The position numbers and the translations under genes are program-made. The notes under the pieces are model-generated. The model did no database searches, was not told where the DNA came from, and saw only the letters and a list, made by a program, of their open reading frames with translations. A DNA stretch of 23,632 nucleotides from Firm-04 sp045627405 (GTDB taxonomy: Bacteria; Bacillota; Clostridia; Oscillospirales; Ruminococcaceae), in NCBI GenBank assembly GCA_045627405.1, contig JAZQNP010000026.1, forward strand, positions 1 to 23,632. Reading direction: 5' to 3'. Below, one piece after another: positions 13,421-20,801 of this stretch. Numbering within the stretch: the stretch's first letter is position 1; every line of letters starts with the position of its first letter.

Positions 13421-14500
13421 ATGGCAAGTAGATATGAGCTGGCAGAGCTGGAAGCGGAGGCACGGGAGATCGGCGTGTTTCTTCCGCTGGAATATGAAAC
13501 GGCGTCACTGGATGCAAAAGGGCAGCTCCACGGCAGAACGGTGGAGAACCGCGCTGTGCTGCTGATGCAGCCGGTATATGACGCAGATGAAACGGGTGCG
13601 CCGACAAAAGCGACGGTTGCGCGGTACTGTGATGCAGTGCGGGCAAAGCAGTACGGCTTGCTCTGGACAGAGCCGATTGCGGTCACACCGGAGGCGCGTG
13701 CGCATGCACATCAGCTGATGCTGACAGAAGAAAATGCGTCTGCCTTTGCAGCACTGGTGCAGGCGGTCAGGGAAGCATCCGAGGCAGCACACGGCAGTGC
13801 GCCGATGCAGATTGCATTGCTCGGACATGCGGGTGCAGACGCGCTGACAAAAGTCGCACTGGAACCGATGGCAGACGCACAAGAGGTTACAGTGCTGACG
13901 GATGAAGCCCTGCTGCTGCTTGCGGCATCCTGCGGCAGTGCGGCGGCATATGCGGAGAAAGCGGGCTTTTCGGGCATTGCGCTCGATGCAGGTGACAGCA
14001 GCTTGTTTGCAGTGAGCCTTGCGGCATTTCACCGCGACGGCAGATTCGGCGGCGATTTTGACGACCGGACACGGTTTCTGCGCGACTGCTATACGGCGAT
14101 GCACCTCGCAGTGAAAGATGCGTTTCTGACGATCCGCCTGAGTCTTGCAGACGGCTTACCGCAGCCGGGCGGCTGGGGCATGGGCTATGAAAATCCCGAT
14201 GCACCCGATCTGTATGAACCGACGCTTTTGCTGGAGATTCTGCGCGCACTGTACGGCGTGGAGCTGGTTTGCTGTGCAGTCGGCACGGCACCGTATCACT
14301 GGATGCAGGCGGAGAAAGCAGAGCGCGAAATCGTGCGTGTGAGCCGTCTGTGTACCTGCATTGCGATGCTGGACAGCAACCGCCAGCAGAATGTGCAGCT
14401 GATTGTGCCGCAGACAGATGCGTCTGAGATTCCTTTCCCGCATCTTGCCGCAGGCATGATTGCAGGAGAATTCGCATCGTATGCGGGGTATACGGGCTGA
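13421..14500 (+). CDS. Degenerate Old Yellow Enzyme-like TIM-barrel protein
   Basis: This 359-residue protein follows the fold pattern of NADH:flavin oxidoreductases of the Old Yellow Enzyme family. It has GLLWTEPIAVTPEARAH (~79-95), a QIALLGHAGA strand (130-139, compare QL.HAGR), AAAYAEKAGFSGIALDAGD (174-192), RDGRFGGDFDDRTRFL (205-220, compare N.R.DeYGGs.enR.RF) and TIRLS (237-241). The H..H/N pair that binds substrate in active members (family pattern AGFDGVEIHAAH) is replaced by D189 and D192, and the N-terminal flavin-binding segment is hard to recognise. It may therefore be inactive or bind something else. Two tandem CGGAGGTA ribosome-site copies (13398-13413) precede the ATG. It lies between the cellulase gene and rqcH, 30 bases before rqcH. 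Confidence 0.65.
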   Translation: MASRYELAELEAEAREIGVFLPLEYETASLDAKGQLHGRTVENRAVLLMQPVYDADETGAPTKATVARYCDAVRAKQYGLLWTEPIAVTPEARAHAHQLMLTEENASAFAALVQAVREASEAAHGSAPMQIALLGHAGADALTKVALEPMADAQEVTVLTDEALLLLAASCGSAAAYAEKAGFSGIALDAGDSSLFAVSLAAFHRDGRFGGDFDDRTRFLRDCYTAMHLAVKDAFLTIRLSLADGLPQPGGWGMGYENPDAPDLYEPTLLLEILRALYGVELVCCAVGTAPYHWMQAEKAEREIVRVSRLCTCIAMLDSNRQQNVQLIVPQTDASEIPFPHLAAGMIAGEFASYAGYTG

Positions 14501-14530
14501 TCTGCAAGGAAGAGAAAGGAGGCTGCTTTC

Positions 14531-16285
14531 ATGGCACTGGACGGCGCATTTCTGCACTGCATACGCGATGAATTATCCGGGCTGATCGGCAGCCGCATTG
14601 ATAAGATTCATCAGCCGGCACGGGATACGCTTGTTTTCTCGTTCCGCACGGCAGGCGGAGCAAAGCGGGTACTGTTCTCGGTTTCGGCGGATGCAGCGCG
14701 TGTGCATATCACAGAGACAACGCCGGAGAATCCGGCACAGCCGCCGATGTTCTGTATGCTGCTGCGAAAGCATCTGAGCGGGGGCAGGCTGGAAGCGGTG
14801 GAGCAGGACGGCTTGGAGCGCATTCTGATGCTGCGGATTCGCTGCAATAATGAGATGGGCGATTCGGTTGTGCTGACGCTGGTCTGTGAGATCATGGGGC
14901 GGTTTTCCAATGTCATTCTGGTGAATGAACATGGCCGTGTGATTGACAGTCTGCGCCGCGTGGACGAGGACATATCGCGTGTGCGGCTGGTGCTTCCGGC
15001 GACGGAATACAGCACACCGCCGCGGGAGCCGCGCCTGAATTTTCTGACCGACAGCGATGAAGCGATCTGTGCGGCACTGGCAGAAGCCCCGGCAATGCCG
15101 CTGCAAAAGGCAGTGATCCGGCTGTTTGAGGGGGTGTCTCCGGTGGTGGCAAGGGAATGGGAATTCTACACCGGAAAGGGCGAACCGCTCTCTCTGCCGC
15201 TGACAGAGGCACAGACGGCACGGTTTTTGTTTGCGGTACACAGTGCGCGCAATGCCGTTGTGACGGGAGAGGGACGCTGTTATACCGCGCTGCGCACGCG
15301 TGAGGGGCTGCTGAAAGATTTTTCTTACCGGCATATTGCGCAGTACGGTGCGCTGATGGTGACATCGGAGTATCCGTCTGCCAGTGCGCTGCTGGACGGA
15401 TTTTATGCAGCACGCGATCAGGATGCACGGCTGCGGCAGCGTGCGAATGACCTGTTTCGGTTTCTTGCGAACACATCGGACCGCATTGTCAAGCGCACGG
15501 CGCATCAGCGGGAGGAGCTGCTCGCCTGTGATTCGATGGAAGAGGACCGCCGCCGCGGAGATCTGCTCTCTGCGAATTTATACCGGATTCAGCGCGGGGA
15601 CCGTGTAGCGGAAGTGGAAGACTTTTACGAGCCGGACGCGCCGACGGTGACAGTGCCGCTGGATGTGCGGCTGACACCGGCACAGAACGCACAGGCGTAT
15701 TACAAAAAATACCGCAAGGCGTGCAATGCGCGCAAAAAGCTGACAGAGCTGATCTCGGCGGGCGAAGCGGAGCAGGCGTATATTGACAGCGTGTTTGATG
15801 CACTGACGCGTGCAGAGTGCGAGTCTGATCTGGCACAGATCCGGCTGGAACTGACAGAGCAGGGGTATCTGCGCGAGAACCGCAAGGGGATGAAGCCGCC
15901 GAAACCGATGCAGCCGCTGCATTTTGTCTCGTCGGACGGCTTTGATATTTATATCGGACGCAACAACAAGCAGAACGATCAGCTCACGCTGAAAACGGCA
16001 GAGAAGCCGGACATCTGGCTGCATACGCAGGCAGTTCACGGCGCGCATGTCATTCTCTGCACACACGGTGAGACACCGCCGGACAAAACGGTGGAAGAGG
16101 CAGCGATGCTTGCGGCATATTACAGCAAGGGACGCGATTCGGCGCAGGTGCGGGTGGATTACTGTCCTGTGAAGTTTGTCAGGAAGCCTGCGGGCGCAAG
16201 ACCCGGCATGGTAATCTACACAAACTATCAGACCGCATTTGTCACGCCGGATGCAGAGCTGGCAGAGCGTCTGCGTGCAGACTGA
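14531..16285 (+). CDS. rqcH: RqcH / NFACT-family ribosome rescue factor (Rqc2 homologue)
   Basis: This 584-residue protein matches the NFACT family, formerly annotated as fibronectin-binding protein. It opens with MALDGAFLHCIRDEL, followed by SRIDKIHQP, PPMFCMLLRKHLSGG and EIMGRFSNVILV at about residues 120-131. A helical, probably coiled-coil middle follows (~285-430). The C-terminal NFACT-R domain (~463-575) begins LHFVSSDGFDIYIGRNN and contains KPDIWLHTQAVHGAHVIL. RqcH binds stalled 50S subunits carrying peptidyl-tRNA and adds C-terminal alanine tails that mark the peptide for ClpXP. The usual DR pair of the N-domain is E96-R97 here. AAAGGAGG stands at good spacing before the ATG. It is the last gene of the plus-strand run and is followed by a terminator. 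Confidence 0.94.
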   Translation: MALDGAFLHCIRDELSGLIGSRIDKIHQPARDTLVFSFRTAGGAKRVLFSVSADAARVHITETTPENPAQPPMFCMLLRKHLSGGRLEAVEQDGLERILMLRIRCNNEMGDSVVLTLVCEIMGRFSNVILVNEHGRVIDSLRRVDEDISRVRLVLPATEYSTPPREPRLNFLTDSDEAICAALAEAPAMPLQKAVIRLFEGVSPVVAREWEFYTGKGEPLSLPLTEAQTARFLFAVHSARNAVVTGEGRCYTALRTREGLLKDFSYRHIAQYGALMVTSEYPSASALLDGFYAARDQDARLRQRANDLFRFLANTSDRIVKRTAHQREELLACDSMEEDRRRGDLLSANLYRIQRGDRVAEVEDFYEPDAPTVTVPLDVRLTPAQNAQAYYKKYRKACNARKKLTELISAGEAEQAYIDSVFDALTRAECESDLAQIRLELTEQGYLRENRKGMKPPKPMQPLHFVSSDGFDIYIGRNNKQNDQLTLKTAEKPDIWLHTQAVHGAHVILCTHGETPPDKTVEEAAMLAAYYSKGRDSAQVRVDYCPVKFVRKPAGARPGMVIYTNYQTAFVTPDAELAERLRAD

Positions 16286-16323
16286 GCTTTGCATTGGATG
16301 AAACGGCAAACAGAGAAAGAAAA

Positions 16324-16370
16324 CCTCCGTCTTTGGCGCAGGAGAAGCGTCAGGCGGAGGCTTTCTGTTT
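16324..16370 (+). terminator. Terminator after rqcH
   Basis: CCTCCG (16324-16329) pairs with CGGAGG (16355-16360), with inner GCGC/GCG pairing, followed by CTTTCTGTTT. The stem is interrupted, so strength is uncertain. Confidence 0.7.
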
Positions 16371-16461
16371 AATTCTTGGCGGCATTCAGCGCGCTTTGTA
16401 CAGCCTTCATGATGGCATTGGAGCTGTAAGTGCATCCGGAAACCGCATCGACATTCAATTT
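16369..16461 (-). pseudogene. C-terminal stump of an FMN-binding domain protein
   Basis: On the minus strand the frame reads PKLNVDAVSGCTYSSNAI then MKAVQSALNAAKN and stops at 16369. It matches the end of the FMN-binding domain of RnfG/NqrC-like and related secreted flavoproteins, pattern VD.VSGAT.SS..I..AV..AL. The threonine that receives covalent FMN in that motif is present (SGCTYSS). No start codon or ribosome site lies upstream in frame: the hairpin and repeat cluster begin there, so the rest of the gene has been lost or displaced. Confidence 0.78.
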
Positions 16462-16464
16462 TGG

Positions 16465-16514
16465 GCATAAAAATAGCGGACAGTGCTTCTGTTATGAAAC
16501 ACCGTCCGCTTTTG
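16465..16514 (-). terminator. Bidirectional terminator at the edge of the repeat cluster
   Basis: AGCGGAC (16475-16481) pairs with GTCCGCT (16504-16510), plus GTG/CAC after one A-C mismatch. On the minus strand ATTTTTATG follows, on the plus strand TTTTG. Read on the minus strand it would end a transcript from the promoter at 16789-16761. Confidence 0.75.
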
Positions 16515-16544
16515 TCCATTATTCAGTTTGCTTTGTCAACAGGC

Positions 16545-16685
16545 TTTCTACCGTTTGTTTTAGGGTTTCTACCAACTTTCTACCAACCTTATCGGCGGTA
16601 GGTATCTACCAAGTTTCTACCCAAAATCTTAAATCAGGTAGATTTTTGAGTTTGACGAAATAGCGCGATTTCAGAGGTTTCTACC
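16545..16685. repeat. Cluster of TTTCTACC motifs (five exact, one variant)
   Basis: TTTCTACC occurs at 16545-16552, 16566-16573, 16577-16584, 16614-16621 and 16678-16685, and TATCTACC at 16603-16610. Inverted GGTAGA lies at 16637-16642. Two pairs are 11 bases apart. On the minus strand the units read GGTAGAAA and can fold locally, for example GAGGT-AGAA-ACCTC at 16689-16676. No protein is clearly encoded. The rest of 16686-16760 is AT-rich without features. Confidence 0.8.
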
Positions 16686-16760
16686 TCAAATAATGACGTA
16701 AAATAGGGTTCTAAATGCCTCTTAATGACCACTAAGGGATACTAATGCCGAATAGCGTCA

Positions 16761-16789
16761 CTTATAGCATATTTTCGGGAGCTTGTCAA
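16761..16789 (-). promoter_or_regulatory. Orphan consensus promoter reading into the repeat cluster
   Basis: On the minus strand TTGACA (16789-16784), a 17-base spacer and TATAAG (16766-16761) form a strong promoter. No gene with a ribosome site lies downstream before the hairpin at 16510-16475. It would make an RNA of about 285 bases. Confidence 0.7.
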
Positions 16790-16875
16790 GCAGATTTCAA
16801 ATCTTTTTTGGCTCCAAAAAACCAGTATATGCTGTAATCTTGTGTGAGAATGTAGGAAAAAGCTGCAAGCAAAAA

Positions 16876-17997
16876 TCATCCGGCTTCCGGAGAGACTTCA
16901 TGCAGCAGAACATAGCAAGCCGCAGCGGTCGGAACACCGAGGAGCAGTCCGGAGATGCCGAACAGACCGCCGCCGATGACGATTGCGGAAAGCACCAGAA
17001 CGGGCGGCAGACCGACCGAATCCCCGACAATGCGCGGGTAAATGAGATTGCTTTCCACCTGCTGCAAGATCACGACGAACAGCAAAAACCACAGTGCGGA
17101 TTTCGGCTGCACGAGCAGAATCAGCAGCATGCTCGGAATCGTGCCGGCAACCGGACCGAAATACGGTACAATATTCGTCAGACCGATGAGAACGCTGATC
17201 AGCACCGGATAGGGGAAATGAAAAAGCATCATGCCGAGGAAGCAGAGTGCGCCGAGGATGAGAGCCTCTTTGAACTGAGCGGTGAGGAATTTTGCGAACG
17301 TCTCGCAGATGAGCCGGAAGCGGTGCAGCCAGAGACGGCTGTTCGGGATGATCTTTTCCGCAGCGGTGTAAACCTGACGCATCAGCCTGTCCCTGTCCGC
17401 GAGCAGATAGAGCGAGAAGACCGCGCCGATGCCGATGTCCGCCAGACAGCGCAGCACGGAGGCTGTGTGGTCATAGGTTTTCATCAGCAGTGCCGGCAGA
17501 TTGTTCTGTGCCTGTTCGAGCAGCGCGTTGAGCTTTTCGGCAGAGAGCCATGTGTTCCAGGTAGTCTGCGGATATTTTGCAAGCCAGTGCTGTACGGTTT
17601 GAGAATAGCTGCCGAGATTGTCGGTGAGCAGCCGCAGGGACGCGGAAAGCTGTGGAATCAGCACGCAAATGACACTGGCACAGATGAGCAGCGGCGGGAG
17701 AGCCGCACCGGTCAGCGCGGCGAATTTGATCCACCGCGCATTGCGATCGGGGTGCCGCCGTGCCGAAAACGCAGTGAAATCGTCTTTCAGACGAAGATAG
17801 GAGGGGCAGAGCATCGTGGCAAAGAGCAGTCCGAGCAGCAGCGGACGGAAGGCACGCAGAATGCAGCGCACAGCAGCAAAGAAGCCTTCATATCGCAGAA
17901 TGACAAATGCCAGGAGCAGCAGTGCCGCACCGCTGAGAACGATCAGCCGGAATGCAGAACTGCGCAGCGTTTCATGCCACGGATTGCGCTTTGCCAT
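16876..17997 (-). CDS. AI-2E family membrane transporter (UPF0118/PerM type)
   Basis: This 373-residue protein has about eight hydrophobic segments. Two lie near the N-terminus (about residues 14-35 and 43-60) and one near 95-118, followed by a soluble amphipathic stretch. The C-terminal cluster carries the family hallmarks: LIGLTNIVPYFGPVAGTIP, a proline- and glycine-rich NIVPYFGP motif, then VILQQVESNLIYPRIVGDSV and GLPPVLVLSAI. Family members export autoinducer-2 or act as Na+/H+ antiporters; which applies cannot be read here. The start at ATG 17997 (MAKRNPWHE) is preceded by AAGAAGGGAG. A longer frame from 18078 overlaps the upstream gene. It is the last gene of a four-gene unit, 32 bases after the peptidoglycan-binding protein. 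Confidence 0.9.
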   Translation of the reverse strand: MAKRNPWHETLRSSAFRLIVLSGAALLLLAFVILRYEGFFAAVRCILRAFRPLLLGLLFATMLCPSYLRLKDDFTAFSARRHPDRNARWIKFAALTGAALPPLLICASVICVLIPQLSASLRLLTDNLGSYSQTVQHWLAKYPQTTWNTWLSAEKLNALLEQAQNNLPALLMKTYDHTASVLRCLADIGIGAVFSLYLLADRDRLMRQVYTAAEKIIPNSRLWLHRFRLICETFAKFLTAQFKEALILGALCFLGMMLFHFPYPVLISVLIGLTNIVPYFGPVAGTIPSMLLILLVQPKSALWFLLFVVILQQVESNLIYPRIVGDSVGLPPVLVLSAIVIGGGLFGISGLLLGVPTAAACYVLLHEVSPEAG

Positions 17998-18029
17998 ATA
18001 TCTCCCTTCTTTCGTCTGTGAATGCGCGC

Positions 18030-18542
18030 TCAGATTTCGAGCGGCACGCGATTGACCAGTGCGGCGAGGCGGTTCCAAGTCTCGCGGTTCATTTCGCCGG
18101 TCTGCGGCAGCGAAGCGATGGCTTGCAGCTTCCGGACAGCATCTGCGGTGGCATCATCGTACTGACCGTTCACTTCCACGGTTTGCAGATTGTCATAGCG
18201 GCTGGCAGCGAGATTGAGCAGGGTCTGCACGAGCCGGACGAGTTCGCCGCCGCTGCCGGGCTGCAAGACAAATTCACCGGCGGGAAAGAGAATCAGCGGG
18301 GTTGCGGCGTCCATCATTCTGTGGTATGTTTCGACGATGGAATTCCATGTGGCATCGTCGATTTCGCCGGTAACCGGCAGACCGTAGGCATCCTGATAGG
18401 CGCGGACGGCGAGCGCAGCATCCTCATTGAACACTTTTGAGGGCAGAATGACCGGGATTCTGCCGTCCCGCAGGGAGATCTGATAGAGCAGACCGAGGAT
18501 CTCCTCGATATGCTCCTGTTTCTGCGCTTCTGTATAGAGCAT
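18030..18542 (-). CDS. Two-repeat peptidoglycan-binding domain protein, no signal peptide
   Basis: This 170-residue protein consists of a short N-terminal helix and two peptidoglycan-binding (PG_binding_1-like) helical repeats. Repeat one has VFNEDAALAVRAYQDAYGLP then VTGEIDDATWNSIV (~37-70). Repeat two has GQYDDATADAVRKLQAIASL then PQTGEMNRETWNRLAALV (~126-163). The pattern G.yd..T..aV..fQ...glp.tG.....TW is complete in both. No signal peptide or membrane segment is visible. I chose ATG 18542, seven bases after AAGGA; an in-frame TTG at 18548 is less likely. It follows the larger peptidoglycan-binding protein by 29 bases, and it and the larger protein share repeat style, so they probably arose by duplication. 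Confidence 0.85.
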   Translation of the reverse strand: MLYTEAQKQEHIEEILGLLYQISLRDGRIPVILPSKVFNEDAALAVRAYQDAYGLPVTGEIDDATWNSIVETYHRMMDAATPLILFPAGEFVLQPGSGGELVRLVQTLLNLAASRYDNLQTVEVNGQYDDATADAVRKLQAIASLPQTGEMNRETWNRLAALVNRVPLEI

Positions 18543-18571
18543 AAGCAATTCCTTTCAAAAAAGTCATGCGG

Positions 18572-19966
18572 TTATGTCGCACGGATGGTATAGCCGGGTG
18601 CCTGATACGGACGTTTTCCGGCACCGCAGCGCATTTCGGAGTAGACGCCGGAGATGGCATCCCATGTGACGGCACCGACGACGCCGTTTGGTGTCAGACC
18701 GTATTCACGCTGGAACGCCTGCACAGCGGCTTTGGTCAGCGGACCGAAGTAGCCGGTATCGGAAACCGGCTGGATGTTGTCGTCAAACTGTGCAATGAAC
18801 GTCAGATACTGTTGCAGGGTGCGCACATGGGGGCTTGTGACGCCTTCGCGCAGGACGAGATTGGGATAGAGTCTGGCGCAGTCCGTTTCCGGTTCCGAGG
18901 CGAGAATGCCGGTGTATGCTGCATACATATCGTTCCATGTCTGCCGATCGACGATTCCCGTCTGCGGCAGACCGAATGTCTGCTGGAAGGAGCGGACGGA
19001 AGCTGCGGTTTCCGGTCCGAAGGTGCCGTCGATGGTGATGGGGATTACGCTTTCATAGTATGCACCGATCACAGCAAGATAATACTGGAACGAGCGCACG
19101 GCATGCCCGTAGTCGCCCTCCCGCAGGACATTTGGGAAATTGCGCTGAATCTCCTCGTAGCTGAGACCTTCCGACTGCAATTCCGCAAGCCGCTTGACGC
19201 TGATGTAGATGAGTGACATTCTGTCCCATGTGGCTTCGTTGACGATGCCGGTTTCAGGGAGATCAAAGGCAGCCTGAAATGCGCGGACGACATCTGCGGT
19301 ATGTTCGTCATAGATGCCGTCGGTGTCGGCAATTTTGGGAATCGCAGGGAAATTGGAGGAGATCCGGTTCAGCTGAACCTGAACAGTCTGCACGTCATTG
19401 CCGACCATACCGATTGTGAGCGGCATCCCCGGATAGCTGGGAACAATGCCGCGAATATCCGGCGAACGGACAAGATCAATGTTTTCGCCGTAGTAATATT
19501 GCAGGATCTCATAGGGCGTCATGCCCTGATTTGCGAGCGCGACAGTACCCCATTGCGACAGTACGTCGCACTGCACGCGGGAGCCGTCGCAGAAAGCGGC
19601 GTGCATCGGTTCGACATCGCCCTGCCGCCGGATATAATAGGGGAAGAGCTCCTCTGCGAGTTCGCTGATATTTTCAAAAATTTCTCTGCCGTAGACGAAC
19701 GCCTGATCGTACTGCGTGGAGCTGGTGATGTCAAAGGGGTATCCGTGGGAGCGGTACCATTCCGTGTAGATGCGGTTCAGCGCGAAGGTGTTGATGACGT
19801 AGAGATTTGCGCGCAGCGCGTTTTCCGGCCATGTCGGATAGATTTCGCTGGACGCGACATTTTTCAGATAGCTGATATAGGGAACCGTGACATTTGCCGC
19901 ATCGGAATCGGGCGCGCCGAGGTGGACGGTAATGGTTTCAGGGATAAACATTTCACCGGTGAGCAT
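18572..19966 (-). CDS. SpoIID-like domain with three peptidoglycan-binding repeats
   Basis: This 464-residue protein begins with a domain resembling SpoIID/LytB stem peptide-related proteins: YLKNVASSEIYPTWPENALR (33-52), then FALNRIYTEWYRSHGYPFDI, FCDGSRVQC (125-133), LSQWGT (136-141) and the closing ILQYYYGENIDL. Three peptidoglycan-binding repeats follow, about residues 182-255, 285-350 and 370-443, each with the D/G.Y.G..T..AV..FQ...GLP.TGIV...TW pattern. SpoIID itself is a lytic transglycosylase that degrades denuded glycan during engulfment. The start at ATG 19966 has GAAAGGA upstream. No signal peptide or membrane anchor is present, which is odd for a wall-acting protein. It is second in the operon, 15 bases after the proline-rich gene. 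Confidence 0.88.
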   Translation of the reverse strand: MLTGEMFIPETITVHLGAPDSDAANVTVPYISYLKNVASSEIYPTWPENALRANLYVINTFALNRIYTEWYRSHGYPFDITSSTQYDQAFVYGREIFENISELAEELFPYYIRRQGDVEPMHAAFCDGSRVQCDVLSQWGTVALANQGMTPYEILQYYYGENIDLVRSPDIRGIVPSYPGMPLTIGMVGNDVQTVQVQLNRISSNFPAIPKIADTDGIYDEHTADVVRAFQAAFDLPETGIVNEATWDRMSLIYISVKRLAELQSEGLSYEEIQRNFPNVLREGDYGHAVRSFQYYLAVIGAYYESVIPITIDGTFGPETAASVRSFQQTFGLPQTGIVDRQTWNDMYAAYTGILASEPETDCARLYPNLVLREGVTSPHVRTLQQYLTFIAQFDDNIQPVSDTGYFGPLTKAAVQAFQREYGLTPNGVVGAVTWDAISGVYSEMRCGAGKRPYQAPGYTIRAT

Positions 19967-19981
19967 GACACAGTTCCTTTC

Positions 19982-20662
19982 TCAGTATTGCTGCATCTGA
20001 TTAAAAAATGTGATGTCGCCGCCGGGAAGCGGATCATCCATGCCGGCGGGCAGGGGAATGAGGTCGAAATCCTGCATGGACGTGATATTGGGGAACACAG
20101 GGACATCCGTGCTGTGTTCGCGGTAATATCCGGCAGCCTGAACAGACAGGTCATAAATAAAGAATGCAGGATTTCTCTGGTCATCCGAGGGCGGCGGCGC
20201 GGGGACGGTCACAGGCAGGATGTTGCCGTTGAGATCGGTCGTTTGCAGAGAAATGAGGTGGACATCGCCGTCCATATTCCGCGTGACAGTGACGGTCGCA
20301 CCGGGAACCGGACTGGTTCCCTGACCGGTTGAGACATGCACGCGGATGATGCCGGTATAGGGACGCTTTGGCAATTCCGGTGAATCACCGGAGACATCGG
20401 CATCCGCAGCGGCAGACACGGCTGCGGCGGCATCCGGCTGCGGATTTCTCGGCTGAATCGGAGAAATCGGGAACGGCAGCGGCGGAAGGGGGGGCTGTGC
20501 CGGAGGCGGAGGAGGAATGACATGCGGCTGCGGTTCGGATCGCGGCGGAGCCGGACGCGGGGGTTCGGGTTTTGGGGGCGGGTCTAGCGACTGACTGGCA
20601 TACATCCGGAACATTTCCTCCCGGTATCTGCGCGCAGTATCTTCAAATTCCTGACGGTTCAT
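19982..20662 (-). CDS. Proline-rich protein with a carboxypeptidase-regulatory-like beta domain
   Basis: This 226-residue protein has three parts. A short charged helix (residues 1-24) is followed by a proline-rich, low-complexity stretch (~27-75) and an Ala/Asp linker. The C-terminal domain (~100-210) reads TGIIRVHVSTGQGTSPVPGA then TVTVTRNMDGD and ends DFDLIPLPAGMDDPLPGG, the transthyretin-like pattern of carboxypeptidase regulatory and CNA-B folds (G.I.V.V......PV.GA.V.V). It has no signal peptide. AAAGGAGGA precedes the ATG. It opens the operon with the peptidoglycan-binding genes. A sequence CATAGAAT (20703-20696) upstream resembles a sporulation sigma-E -10 box, but no matching -35 is seen. 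Function unknown. Confidence 0.75.
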   Translation of the reverse strand: MNRQEFEDTARRYREEMFRMYASQSLDPPPKPEPPRPAPPRSEPQPHVIPPPPPAQPPLPPLPFPISPIQPRNPQPDAAAAVSAAADADVSGDSPELPKRPYTGIIRVHVSTGQGTSPVPGATVTVTRNMDGDVHLISLQTTDLNGNILPVTVPAPPPSDDQRNPAFFIYDLSVQAAGYYREHSTDVPVFPNITSMQDFDLIPLPAGMDDPLPGGDITFFNQMQQY

Positions 20663-20720
20663 GCAAGAATCCTCCTTTGAAATGCAGTCCGCTTTATTCT
20701 ATGCACGGCAGGGTGAAAAC

Positions 20721-20750
20721 TTGACAATTCTGCATGGAAAATGCTATAAT
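20721..20750 (+). promoter_or_regulatory. Consensus promoter of mutL
   Basis: TTGACA (20721-20726), an 18-base spacer and TATAAT (20745-20750) are both exact consensus hexamers. The start point lies about 45 bases before the mutL ATG. Confidence 0.88.
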
Positions 20751-20801
20751 AAGATCGGTTAGAACAGTAGAAGAGCGTAATCAGAAAGAGTGGTGAGGAA
20801 C

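Noticed and set aside
16804..16821. TTTTTTGG-CT-CCAAAAAA palindrome as terminator of the peptidoglycan-binding operon
   Set aside because: The loop is only two bases and no T-run follows on the minus strand; too weak to call.
16783..18021. 412-codon open frame on the plus strand
   Set aside because: It is antisense to the AI-2E permease gene, whose membrane segments and NIVPYFGP motif are clear. The frame is Gln/Arg/Glu-rich, has no domain pattern and no ribosome site.
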